A DNA stretch of 64,000 bases from Dactylellina haptotyla (lineage: Eukaryota > Ascomycota > Orbiliomycetes > Orbiliales > Orbiliaceae): positions 992,001 to 1,056,000 of the forward strand of contig CM062381.1 of NCBI GenBank assembly GCA_031310005.1, given 5' to 3'. Numbering within the stretch: position 1 is the stretch's first letter; the number at the start of each line of letters is the position of its first letter. This document shows, one piece after another, positions 1-12,120 of the stretch. The notes beneath the pieces are model-generated. The model ran no database searches. It saw only the letters and a list, made by a program, of their open reading frames with translations, and had not been told where the DNA came from. The position numbers and the translations under genes were made by a program.

Positions 1-1376
1 CACAATATTTCCGGTTACTGGGTAAATAGAGAAACTAGCATGGTGCTAGCTCCCATAACTCGGCGGAAACAAATTTAGTTGACAGCCCTCAATGTTATAG
101 CTGCATGTGTAAAATTTAGAATATTTAGTAGTCATGGAAGACTTAGAATTGTACTAGCAGTCTGGGCATACGCGAATTGTATGAATTGTAATGTAATAAA
201 ATTAATTCTAATTGTTGATATTCAATTAAAACACTCCAAAGCAGTTGCTGTTGAAGATTTGAAAATTGTATGTGCGTGGCACCCGTATTCTCGAAATACA
301 ATCGAAATATACGAGATAGACGTACAATAGCGCCATCGTACTCCCATCGCATCTTCTCTCTATCCACATCGCAAACCTCTTTGGACCACCCGACTTACCT
401 TAGCGCACTCCCCACATTGTGACCCAAACCAACCCCACACTGGGTCGAACATCCGTATCTAATCCCATTGGTACTCACTATCCCTGCGGGCTCCGTTACC
501 CATAAGGCGGCGACCTTTCGACATGGCAAGGACTCGTCAGTTGTTTATACCAGCGCCTATTGAGGTGACAGGGCCTATGAAAGCTATTCCACAACAATGC
601 TGGTACCGTCAGGACTCGGAGGGCCCTGGGCCACGGCCTAAAACATGGTATACTACGGTCTGGAGGTCGAATAATACCTGCCGGGAAATCCGGAAGAAAT
701 GATCGAGTCCCCCTCGATGGGCATCGGGATCGAACTGGGACAGTTTCTTGAATCGGTAGCCGGAAGCGCGTCCACAGAGAATAGCGCGAACCAGCCCGAC
801 AAGTTCCCACTAAAAAATATACCCCAAGAGGCAACACAAAAATATACAAGACCTCGGACCCACTTACATCTAGAAAGCTTCTGGAAAATCGAGTCTGGAT
901 CGCGTTATGCTCATCTATACTGGGTAAAGGTCCCCAAAGGTCTCTCCTAGGAATATCGGATATATCGCGCAGGCTGAGAAATACATAACGAAATGGCGGG
1001 CGTTAGAAATATTGCGCTCTACTATGGAACTGTAACCGACACGCTCCATCACATACGAGTCTAGTTCATGATGATAACGATTGGGCGGTTCCACCGAAAG
1101 GATGTGAGCGTCAGATTTACCTTGCGGATGCCAAATGGGAGGCTCAATGCGCCTCAGATATAAAAGAGCGACCTCGCAGCGACCATCGAATCGGAGGAGC
1201 TATTAGTTTCATCAAGCCCATCCTAGGAGGTGACTATACATACATCCGGGAAACGGTAGGTATATAGTTGGATCGCTCACTTTCTGGAAATACTGTGCCA
1301 AGAGATAAAAGGTGAGTGAATAGTGAGGAAAAGGTGAGTATAGGAGCCACGGTCACTCTGCGAGAGAACCGCAATC
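1..1376. other. Upstream region of the adhesin gene
   Basis: No convincing coding sequence is visible on either strand. The right part is the presumed promoter and 5' leader of the adhesin: a TATA-like element at 1159-1166 and a purine-rich leader in which the decamer AAAGGTGAGT appears twice (near 1310 and 1332). No tRNA or mobile-element signature was found. Confidence 0.5.
1159..1166 (+). promoter_or_regulatory. TATA-like box upstream of the adhesin
   Basis: TATAAAAG lies about 218 nt before the adhesin ATG. That distance is plausible for a TATA-dependent, conditionally expressed fungal gene with a leader of 100-200 nt. Position and consensus are the only evidence. Confidence 0.4.
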
Positions 1377-4300
1377 ATGCTCTTCTTCCAAGGCCTTCTG
1401 CAATTGGCATTGGCGAGCAGTGCTTTTGCAGGGTCTTACTACGGATCCAAGTGCGCGCAGCCGGTTGCTAGCTGTAAAACAGTCTCCAAGCAATATGCGG
1501 CCTCGTCCAGCTGCTCTAAATTCTTTCACAGCAATCGCATCGCATCGTCCACTTGCACCAGCACTTCAACCAAACCTACGTCGACGACTACTAAGTATGT
1601 CAAGAAGGGAAAGACTACTTGCACGCATTGGAAAACGTCCACTTCTACTAAGTATAAGACTGTGAAAACTGCTTGCAAAACCGTTACTCTCCCCAAAACC
1701 GTCACGAAATGGACCCAGAAAACGCAGTGGGCGACCTGCACCAAATTGAGCACCGTCAAAACGAAGAAGACTTCGTAGGTTTATCAAACTTGGTTCCCAG
1801 ACAGAATCTTGAGCTGACCAATTACAAGATATATCACAACCACTAAGACTGTCACAACTACGAAGACGGTTATAGGGTCGCCGCCAGCCAAACGTGGGCT
1901 CGCGGGGTTGTTCGACCGCAATTACTACTACCAGCAAATTCCCGCATCTTGCTGTACGTCTCAATCTCCAATTAATCGGATGTTAATAGCGCTAACAGTG
2001 TTACAGCGTGCTTCCTTACAAGGACGAAGGTGTCGACGAAGACCCCATCTCGCAAGACAAAGACGGTCAATATCCCAACGGCCACCGTTCAGACTTGGAA
2101 GACCAAGAAGACTTCTGTCACGAGGACGAAAACTGTTGCGATTGCGTCGACAACAAAATATACAACCAAAACCGCTAAAAAGACAAATACCACTCACCGA
2201 ACAACCACGCGTACGATCAAGGTCACTTCTACAACTGGAACCGTTCGCTCAACGAAGACCAAGACCGTGACAAGCACGTACACAAAATATGTTTCCCAAC
2301 TTACAACGACTATCACTCGCACCGGGGTCACTTCTTCGAAAACCACCATCACACCATCACAAAGTACAGGCACCGTGACCGTGATCACCTATGTCCCGCA
2401 AAAGCGGACGACCTTGACCCGCCCGGCCACAGGCGAAGCCTCAACTAACACTTTTTACCCAACCGACGGAACCGGCCATACGATAACCGACGGCAAAGGC
2501 ACAGTCTCGATTATCAAATACGTGACAGGCCCATCCATCACAATCACCAAACCTGCAGATGGTGGTCGCGCGTCGACAACTACAATTATTCCAACCATCG
2601 CCACCGGTACCAGAACTGTAATCAAATATGTCACCCAACCTGTGACTACAGTTACGAGGGTGGGGTCCAGCGTTTTTACAACGACCGCGTTCCCGACCGA
2701 TAGCAATGGGAATACTGTAACCGGTACCGTGACAGTTATAGAATACGTCACGCAACCGGAGACTTATATTACCCGAGTGGCATCCACAACCGGCTTAACC
2801 ACATTGTTCCCGACCGATGGTACGGGCTCGACGATAACCGACGGGTCAGGAACGAAAACCGTCGTCACCTTTGTCACTCAGCCTAGAGTTACAGTTACGA
2901 GCGTAGGATCTTCGGCTTTCACTACCACAGTTTTTCCAACAGATGGCAGCGGCAATACTGTCGTTGACGATTCCCATACAATCACCATCATTGATTATGT
3001 CACCCAAATTTATATCACTGTGACCAAGATCAATTCAATTACCTCTGCTACAACTGTATTCCCAAGCAATGCTCCCGCCGGTTCGGGAACTGTTAGCGTC
3101 ATTACATATGTCGTTCAACCGACCGTTACCGTCACCCGATTCAGCACTTCCGCCTACACGACAACTGTGTTCCCAACCGGTAGCAACGGCCAACCTTTGA
3201 CCATTGGAGACGATGGCCCTGGTGGAACGGTTTCTGAAATTGTCTATATTACCTCAGCAATCACGACCGTAATCACTCCAGGCCCCGTCCCCGGTACCAC
3301 TACTAAATTCCCCACAGATAGCTCTGGGTCCACTGTTACCGATGGTTCTGGTACTATTACCGTGATTATTACGCAAAAGGTTGTTACTATTACAACCCCA
3401 GGCCCTGTTGTTGGTACCACGACTAAGTTCCCAACAGACGAATATGGGTCTCCTATTACAGACGGGTCAGGCACCATTACGGTTGTGGTGACTCAGCCAG
3501 GTGCTCCTCAACCCACGGTTACGGTAACGACACAAGGTCCAAGTGGTGGCACCACCACTCGATTTCCCACGGATAGCCTTGGATCTACGATCACAGACCC
3601 TTCATCGCCAGTCACGGTTGTTGTGACACAAGCGATCGTTACCATTACAACGCCTGGACCAACTGCTGGGACCACGACGAAGTTTCCAACGGATAGTGCA
3701 GGGTCTACTCTCACAGATGGTTCAGGTACCATTACGGTTGTTATTACCCAAAAATTTCAACCTACCGTGACTGTAATCACACAGGGCCCAACTGGTGGCA
3801 CGACCACTCGCTTTCCCACAGACAACTTGGGATCGACTATCACCGACCCTTCAATACCAGTCACTATCGTCGTCACCCAGCCAGTTACTACTATTACGTC
3901 TCCTGGACCAGTCGCTGGTACAACGACGAGGTTCCCAACTGATACTAATGGGTCAACTGTCACTGACGGATCTGGTACTGTTACAGTGATTGTGACACAA
4001 CCGGGGCAATTAACTACTACCACGATTTTAACCGGCCCTGTCGGTGGAGTTACTACGCAGTTCCCAACCGATGGTGCGGGTTCTACAATCACTGATAGCG
4101 GTGTCGTTACGGTTTTTATCACTCAGCCAGTAGTCGTAGTTACAACTCCTGGGCCGATCGCGGGAACCACGACAAGATATCCAACCGATAGCGCTGGGTC
4201 GACTCTCACGGATGGATCGGGTACAATTACGGTGGTGGTAACTCAGCCAAGTGCTCCTCAGCCTACAACTACCATCACTACACTCGGTCCTATTGGTGGC

Positions 4301-7300
4301 ACGACCACTCGATTCCCTACTGATAGTGCTGGGTCTACAATTACGGATCCTTCCGTCCCAATCAGCGTTATCATTACACAGGCTATCACGACTATCACTA
4401 AAGTGGCGAGCTCTACTGGCCTCATCACTGCCTATCCTACTGACAGCACGGGAAATACACTCACAGACGGATCCGGGACCATTAGTGTGATTACATATAT
4501 CACCCAACCTTACATCACGATTACCGAACCCGGTCCCGTCGCTGGTACCACGACTCGCTATCCTACAGATAGTGCAGGTTCTACCATCACCGATGGTTCG
4601 GGCACAATTACCGTCATCATAACACAGCCAGGTGCTCCAAGACCCACAGTGACTGTTACAACGCTCGGACCAAGCGGCGGAACGGCGACTCAATTCCCAA
4701 CTGACACTGCTGGTTCGACTATCACTGATCCCGCCATACCTGTTACTGTTGTGATCACGCAAGCAATCGTTACGATTACGACACCAGGGCCAGCTGCTGG
4801 GACATCTACCAGATTCCCTACTGACAGTGCCGGCTCTACTCTTACAGATGGTTCAGGTACTATCACAGTTGTTGTGACTCAGGAATCCCGGCCTACAATA
4901 ACCGTGATCACTACTGGGCCTGTTGCTGGTACCACTACCCAGTTCCCTACTGACAGCGCTGGTTCTACGATCACCAATGACGGTGCTACGGTTATTATCA
5001 CCCAGCCTGTAGTAACTGTCACGAGTCCAGGACCGGTTGCTGGGACGACCACCAGATACCCAACAGACGGCGCCGGTTCCACTGTCACCGACGGCTCGGG
5101 CACGATTAGCGTGGTGGTTACCCGTGTTCCCGGCCAACCGGTCACGATTATTACACCTGGACCAACAGCCGGCACTACGACCATATATCCAACTGATAGC
5201 GCGGGGTCTACAATCGCAGACGGACAAGATGGTTATACAGTTATTATTACCCAGGCTATCGTAACTGTTACGACGCCAGGACCGGTAGCTGGGACTACCA
5301 CTAGATACCCAACAGACGGCGCTGGCTCGACCGTCACTGACGGTTCAGGCACTATTAGCGTAGTAGTTACCCGCGTTGTCGGTCAGCCTGTCACGGTTAT
5401 TACACCTGGTCCAACAGCCGGCACTGCGACTATATATCCAACTGATAGCGCGGGGTCTACAATCACAGACGGACAAGATGGTTATACGGTTGTGATAACT
5501 CAACCAATAGTAACAGTTACGACGCCTGGGCCAGTGGCTGGGACTACCACTCGATATCCTACTGACAGCGCTGGTTCTACTCTTACAGATGGGTCGGGTA
5601 CAATTACCGTGGTGGTAACCGCACCTGCGGGCTCGACGGTCACTATTGTTACACCCGGGCCAACTGGAGGTACAGCGACCCAGTTCCCAACCGATAGCGC
5701 TGGAGTTCCTATTACTGATGGCTCGAGTGGTACGGTCACAATTATTGTCACCCAAGTCATCACTACTGTCACAACTCCTGGACCAGTTGCTGGCACCACA
5801 ACTCAGTATCCGACTGACGGTGCTGGCTCGACTATTACTAACGGTTCAGGCACAATCACAGTTGTGGTGACGGCTCCCGCTCAACCAACTACCACTGTAA
5901 TAACCCAAGGGCCTCTTCCCGGAACAACAACTCAATATCCCACCGACGATTACGGTGGTACTATCACGGACGTTACAGTACCTGTTACTGTCGTCATTAC
6001 ACAACCGGTTGTCACTGTTACGACTCCAGGTCCAGTGGCAGGAACGACAACCCGTTATCCAACTGATGCACAAGGTAGCACAGTCACAGATGGTTCAGGG
6101 ACTGTTACAGTTGTAGTAACAGCTCCAGGTGGAGTCGTGGTCACCGTGGTTACCACCGGACCTGCTGCTGGAAGAACGACAGTTTTCCCAACTGATAGCG
6201 CTGGGTCTACTATTACAAATGGGTCTGCTGGAACTGCCACCGTTCGCATCACTCAACCTGTTGTCACTGTCACGACACCTGGTCCGGTTGCTGGAACAAC
6301 TACTCAAGTCCCAACTGATAGCAATGGAGCTACTGTTACCGATGGTTCCGGTACTGTGACAATTATAGTAACTCAGCCAGGGGCTCCACAACCTACTATT
6401 ACCCTAATTACACAGGGTCCTATTGGTGGTACTACTACCGTATTTCCAACAGATAGTGCTGGTTCGACAATCACCGATGAAGGTGCTACTGTGATCATCA
6501 CCCAGGCTATTATCACCACCACTTTGCCGGGACCAGTAGCCGGTACCACTACAATCCTTCCAACAGATAGTACTGGATCTACGATTACCGACGGATCTGG
6601 TACCATTACCGTTGTGATTACGAGCCCAGTTTCTGGCGCAGTCGTTACAACCACCACTTTTGGGCCTACCGGTGGCCGAACGACAGTGTTCCCAACAGAT
6701 AGCGCTGGATCCACGATCACCGATGGGTCTAGCGGAACTGCGACGATTGTCGTGACTCAGGCTATTGTAACTATCACATCCCTAGGACCAAATCCAGGAA
6801 CTACGACACGGTACCCGACAGATTCTACCGGTTCTACGCTCACTGATGGCTCCGGAACAATTACAGTTGTAATCACGGAACCAGCTGGCGGTGCAATCGT
6901 TACGTCTATTACGACTGGCCCCGCGGCAGGGACGACTACAATCCTCCCGACTGACAGCGCTGGATCGACTATTACAGATGGATCTAGTGGGACCGCTACC
7001 ATCATCATCACACAGCCTGTCATAATAATCACAACTCCAGGACCTGTAGCTGGGACGACTACTCAAGTTCCAACCGATAGCAATGGGTCCACGATTACTG
7101 ACGGGTCTGGGACTATTACAATCGTGGTCACCACCCCAGTAGAACCACATCTTACCACAGTTTATGTTACAACGGGCTCCTTGACTGGAGCTGCGACCTT
7201 GTTCCCTACAGACAGTGCTGGGTCCATTCTACCTGATGGAACTACAACTGTGGTTATAACGCAGCCCATTGTTACCACCACAATGATTGGAAGCTCTGCT

Positions 7301-10300
7301 TTGACGACAACCGAATTCCCAACTGACTCTGCCGGATCAACCCTCCCAGTTGGCTCCGGCACCATCAGTGTTATTGAATACCTGACGAACCCCATTACTA
7401 CAGTTCTGACAGCTGCAACGGGCACCACCGACTCTGCAACCACCATTTACCCAGAGCCAACTATCCCACCAGGTACTATTACAATCTTAAGCTTCTTAAC
7501 GCGCCCGATCACTACGGTATATACACCAGCTGTATCTAATGTGGCATCCGAGACTACGATTTTCCCCTCAAACACAGAGAACCCAACTTCCCCTCCAGTC
7601 AGTATTATCAGTTATACAACTCTGGCGGGCACGGTCACCTTGACCACACCAGGCCCCATCGGAGGAACGACCACAGTGTTCCCAACTGACAGTGCAGGAA
7701 GTACAATAACAGATGGTAGTGAACCTGTTACTGTCATCATCACAACGCCTGTGCATCTGACCACTGTTGTTACGCCTGGACCTGTTGCGGGTACTTCGAC
7801 GGTGTTCCCAACTGATAGCAACGGATCTACTATATCCGATGGAACCACCACAGTCGTGATCACACAACCAATCATCACGGTCACAACCCCGGGTCCGGTG
7901 GCCGGAACGAATACCCAATTCCCCACTGACAGCGCCGGATCCACATTGACAGATGGATCAGGTACCATTACAGTTGTAGTGACCTCCCTTGTCCAACAAC
8001 CTATCGTTACCGTCACTTCTCTCGGTCCAGTCGGTGGTACGACCACCAAATACCCAACAAACAGTGTCGGATCAACCATTACAGATGGCTCAGGTACAAT
8101 CACCGTCGTTGTGACCCAGCCAATCGTTACAGTTACGACAGGAGGTCCAGATGCCGGAACAACAACCCAACTCCCAACCGACAGTAATGGATCTACTATT
8201 ACTGATGGTTCAGGGACTATTACAGTGGTTGTAACGACGCCCCAAGGGAATACTGTCATCGTTACAAGACGTACTATAACGACTACAACTATTGGGCCAG
8301 TGGCTGGCACATCCACAGTGTACCCTACAGATAGCGCAGGCTCTACTGTCACAGATGGCCCGGGTACTTATAGTATTATCATCACCCAAGCTGTTGTTAC
8401 TGTTACTACACCGGGACCTACTGCTGGAACTACAACAGAATACCCAACTGACGGTAACGGATCAGCAATTACTGATGGATCCAGCGGTACCGTTACTATT
8501 GTGGTTACCCAGCCGATTGTTACAGTAACAAGCTTCGGGCCTTCTGCAGGAACGACTACGCAGCTACCCACCGACAGTAATGGTTCAACAATCACCGATG
8601 GCTCCAGCGGTACTATCACTGTCGTGATTACGCGCCCGATTGTTACAGTAACAACTATCGGACCTGCTGCTGGTACTACGACTGAATTGCCTACTGATGC
8701 TAATGGTTCCACGATTACCGACGGCTCTAGCGGGACGATCACTGTTGTGGTCACTCTTCCAGTTGTCACTGTCACAACTCCTGGTCCTGTTGAAGGGACA
8801 ACCACTAAATTCCCCACTGATAGTAACGGTTCAACAATTACCGATGGATCAAGTGGTACGATCACCGTCGTGGTCACCCAACCAATTGTCACTGTCATAA
8901 CTCTAGGACCTACTGCTGGTACTACCACGGAATTGCCAACCGATAGTAACGGATCTACTATTACTGATGGCTCCAGTGGTACTATTACTGTCGTGATTAC
9001 TCGGCCCGTCGTCACCATCTCGAAACCTGGTCCTGTTGAAGGAACGACAACTAAATTTCCCACTGACAGCAACGGATCAACAGTTACAGATGGACCAAGT
9101 GGCACCATTACCGTAATCGTAACTACCTCGCCCGCGCCAACGCCAGATGTAACTTGCCAGAATGATGGCATTGAGGTGGCAATATACGATAGCCCGTATC
9201 TCGACGGCCAGGTTGCTGGCGTACCAACTTATTACTACTTCCAGACCCATTCACCATACGACTCCAAGAGAACACAAACTTTAGGGCTTCAAACGCCTGG
9301 GAATGGCACGGCTCCCCATGGTTTTACTGTTAACGACGCCACCAGTAACACTTACGTTCTGAACTATCGCGGTTACTTCTACGCCCCAATCACTCAAACC
9401 TATACCTTCAGAATATCTAAGACCGACAACGTTGCGGATATCTGGGTTGGTTCCAAGGCCTACATCGGTTGGGATAGAAACAACAATGACGCTGAGTCCT
9501 TATTGACAGCTATTACTCCAGTGTTTACCTACCAGGATGGTCAAATTGATGTCACCATGAACGCGGGTGAATACATACCGATCAGAATCTTCTACATCAA
9601 TACGGGTTCGGCAGCCTCCATGACCTTCGAGATATTCTCGGGGAGTGAATACTATGTTTCATACGGAGTACCGTCCCCATATCTCGTTTCCAAGAGTTGC
9701 GATGGGGCAGCCAAACAATATCCGCCATTCGGGCAAGAAGTTCTTACACCAGACACCACCTGCAACAATGCGGGGATTGAAGTCGCCATATACGACAACC
9801 CTTACTTGGATGGAAGAGACATTAGCGCGTTGGACTGGACGTTTTTCAAGACCGCCTATCCTTATGATAATAAGACTACAACGATACTGGGACTGGATTA
9901 TCCTGGTAATGGGAGTGCACCACATGGCTTTGTTACACACAACGTAACCGACCCAGGCAATCCCTTCAGCCCAAACATCGTCAATGAATACGTCTTACAG
10001 TACCGTGGTTACTTTTTCGCGCCGTTCAACGCTACATACACTTTCCGAGCGTCTAACGCAGATAACATCTTTACCTTTTGGCTCGGTGATAAGGCGTTCA
10101 GGGACTTTAACAAAAGTAACTCCGATGGTGTTTCTCAGTTTACAGGAGGTACAACTTACACTGTCGGCAGTTATCAAGTAAACTTGACCGCTGGTGAATA
10201 CCATCCTATTAGAGCCATACATTTCAACTCAGGTGGACCATCATCCTACACTTTTGAAGTACTTGATGCCAATAACAAGTACGTCCAATATGGTCAGCCA

Positions 10301-11044
10301 TCTCCTTATCTTGTTGGGAAGAGTTGCGATTTGATTGCAAGGAGCTTCCCACCATGGGGCTATGAAGTTCCCAACCCACCTCCAGATAGGAGCTGTGACA
10401 ATATCGGCATGGAGGTTGCCATTTACGATAACCCATACGTCAATGACGCTTCGTTGAACATTAACGGCTATGTGCCAGAATATTTTGCGACGCAGGCACC
10501 TTACGGTACGAACGTCACGCAATCAATTGGTGTTATAGCGCCAGGCAAATACCCACAAGGCTTCTGGCCTCATAACGGCTCCGATTTCAGTTCTGTACAA
10601 CAACTCCAGTATACGATGCAGTACCGTGGCTACTTCTACGCTCCAATAACATCAGACTACACGTTCGATGCAACTGAGATCAACGATATTGTGATACTCT
10701 GGATCGGTGAAAAGGCTCTCACAAACTGGACAAGAGCGAACGAGGACGCTGAAGGTGTGTTCGTTAGTGGCACCGGCGCTGGAAACTTCACGTGGACAAC
10801 CACGATATCTGAAGGTACCTACGCGCCTATTCGAGTCCAACACGCAGACGGAGGGAACGGTGGCAGCTTCACCTTGACTATCCGTGACGCGGACGGTTTC
10901 TATTATGTCGAGGATAATACCCCATCGGCATATCTTGTTAGCCGTTCATGCGACGCAGCAAATGCCCCACCATTCCCACCATGGGGCGAAGAACGGACGT
11001 CTCCGACTACTACCACTACTGCTACTATTGCTACTTCAACGTAG
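1377..11044 (+). CDS. Giant secreted GLEYA-domain adhesin with Thr-rich tandem repeats
   Basis: Probable cell-surface or secreted adhesin; GLEYA domains are carbohydrate-binding modules of fungal wall adhesins related to yeast flocculins. Model: exons 1377-1774, 1829-1953 and 2007-11044, giving 3186 residues with all phases agreeing. The ATG at 1377 opens a classic signal peptide (MLFFQGLLQLALASSAFA). Residues 20-320 are a Lys/Thr-rich stalk with several Cys near the start. Residues 320-2555 hold about 54 repeats of 40-43 residues built on PTDSAGSTITDGSGT followed by a beta-prone TVVVTQP stretch. Three complete GLEYA-type domains begin near residues 2558, 2760 and 2971, each starting with Cys then an EVAIYD motif and containing YRGYF and GEYxPIR motifs. 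The C-terminus is a short Thr tract without a hydrophobic GPI-anchor tail. Intron 1 (1775-1828) uses an AAG acceptor, the weakest junction; intron 2 (1954-2006) is standard. Ligand and host role are unknown. Confidence 0.88.
2440..9130 (+). repeat. Coding tandem repeats of the adhesin (about 54 units)
   Basis: I count 48 units with an exact PTD core and about six degenerate ones. Basic units are 40, 41 or 43 codons long and often alternate between two subtypes, giving a higher-order period of about 82-83 codons. Early units (2440-3240) and a stretch near 7240-7620 are the most diverged. Units near 5040-5540 and 8670-9120 are the most alike, which indicates recent expansion there. Confidence 0.9.
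9155..10985 (+). other. Three tandem GLEYA-domain segments of the adhesin
   Basis: Copies start at 9155, 9761 and 10394, each about 200 codons. Each has an N-terminal Cys with EVAIYD-(S/N)PY, a central YRGYF-(Y/F)AP segment, a W(V/I/L)G motif where the family name-giving GLEYA stretch normally lies, a GEYxPIR-like motif and a terminal S-Y-L-V-x-(K/R)-S-C-D. The copies are clearly diverged in sequence, so the triplication is old compared with the repeat amplification upstream. Most described GLEYA adhesins have a single such domain. Confidence 0.8.
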
Positions 11045-11163
11045 ATCTAAGAGCATTGTCGACAGCATAATTGGGTTTTCCATCGCAAATGCTGCTTTAA
11101 ACTATCTAATTGGCCCGTTTTGCTTTTCCTTTTGCTATACCTAATATACATCATTATTTCGTT

Positions 11164-11166
<3 letters not shown>

Positions 11167-11197
<31 letters not shown>
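11167..11197. repeat. (TC)n microsatellite
   Basis: Perfect TC dinucleotide run of about 31 nt, 120 bp after the adhesin stop codon, probably in its 3' UTR. Confidence 0.9.
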
Positions 11198-11200
<3 letters not shown>

Positions 11201-11459
11201 CCGTATAATTGTATTCATTTAATGCGCTAATAGAGGCACACGGTGTAACTAGAAAAGCAGCAGACGCTATTAAATTATAATACTTTAGTTTAGAATGTTT
11301 CAAAATCTTTAAGTTTGACAAAGTCTAAAACTATGTTTCAACACTACAACGGCGATGTGTAGCCAGATATAGACTCGACACTGGCCAAATATTAGATATC
11401 CTTCACCAAATTCGCATTTTTCAGATCCCCCAATGTACAAAATTGAAAAATCATAAACT

Positions 11460-11735
11460 ATAATATAACCAGATAGCCGACTAGCAATTGGATAAGATGC
11501 CAACCGGCCAGCTAATAGCTAAAAACCTAAAAACCTAATAGCCAAGTGACCAGATAGCCAGATAATTTTGTTGATGATTATTTATTTATAAATATATAAT
11601 TTTATCACTAAACAATTGAATTTTTACTTGATAATTGGCTGGATAATTTGCTAGATAGATTAGTAGTTGAGTAGGTTAACAATTGGGTAAGTGGGCAATT
11701 AAGTGGGTTAGCAGTTGGCTGGCTATGGGTGTTGG
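11460..11735. repeat. Degenerate short-period repeats around an AT-rich centre
   Basis: The left half carries variants of CCAGATAGCC/CAGCTAATAGC and the right half variants of GGCTGGATAATT/GGCTGGCTA, so related short words occur in opposite orientation on each side of a nearly pure A/T core at about 11575-11615. The whole is an imperfect inverted arrangement with no coding content. It may be a decayed minisatellite. Confidence 0.45.
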
Positions 11736-12120
11736 GTGTGCTAGGTAGTAATGGTTTGGTTTGCGTGCCAGGGTCTGAAAAACGCGCCATACTTAGCCAG
11801 ACATCAGACCACCAAGTCTAGAATTGCAAAGTTTGAGATGAAGCTCCGTTGTTGCACAAAATGCAACACAGCCTATAGGCCCAGAGTCGGTCACTCTTAT
11901 AGTACCAACTAACTACCCAGATATCTCCGCGCGAAATCCTTGAAATCTACAATAATATATGCCTAGGCCTGGTTGACTGGTTTACTATGGCCATCGGGAT
12001 CATGATCGGTTCTATAAATTTAGACATGCGTGTAGATGGGACAAAGATCATAGAGCTTATAATTACTTGAACATTTATTTATCTCCACTTACTTTTCAGC
12101 AATCGTCTATTCGATCGTCT

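Larger units (their letters stand above)
11045..12120. other. Intergenic region with simple repeats
   Basis: Holds the adhesin 3' UTR, a TC microsatellite and an AT-rich tract of degenerate short repeats (separate entries). No coding sequence is supported. Confidence 0.5.

Noticed and set aside
2441-9171. Many long minus-strand open frames (up to about 267 codons) across the adhesin
   Set aside because: They mirror the repetitive Thr/Val/Gly codon use of the plus-strand repeats, recur with the repeat period and have no start or domain of their own.
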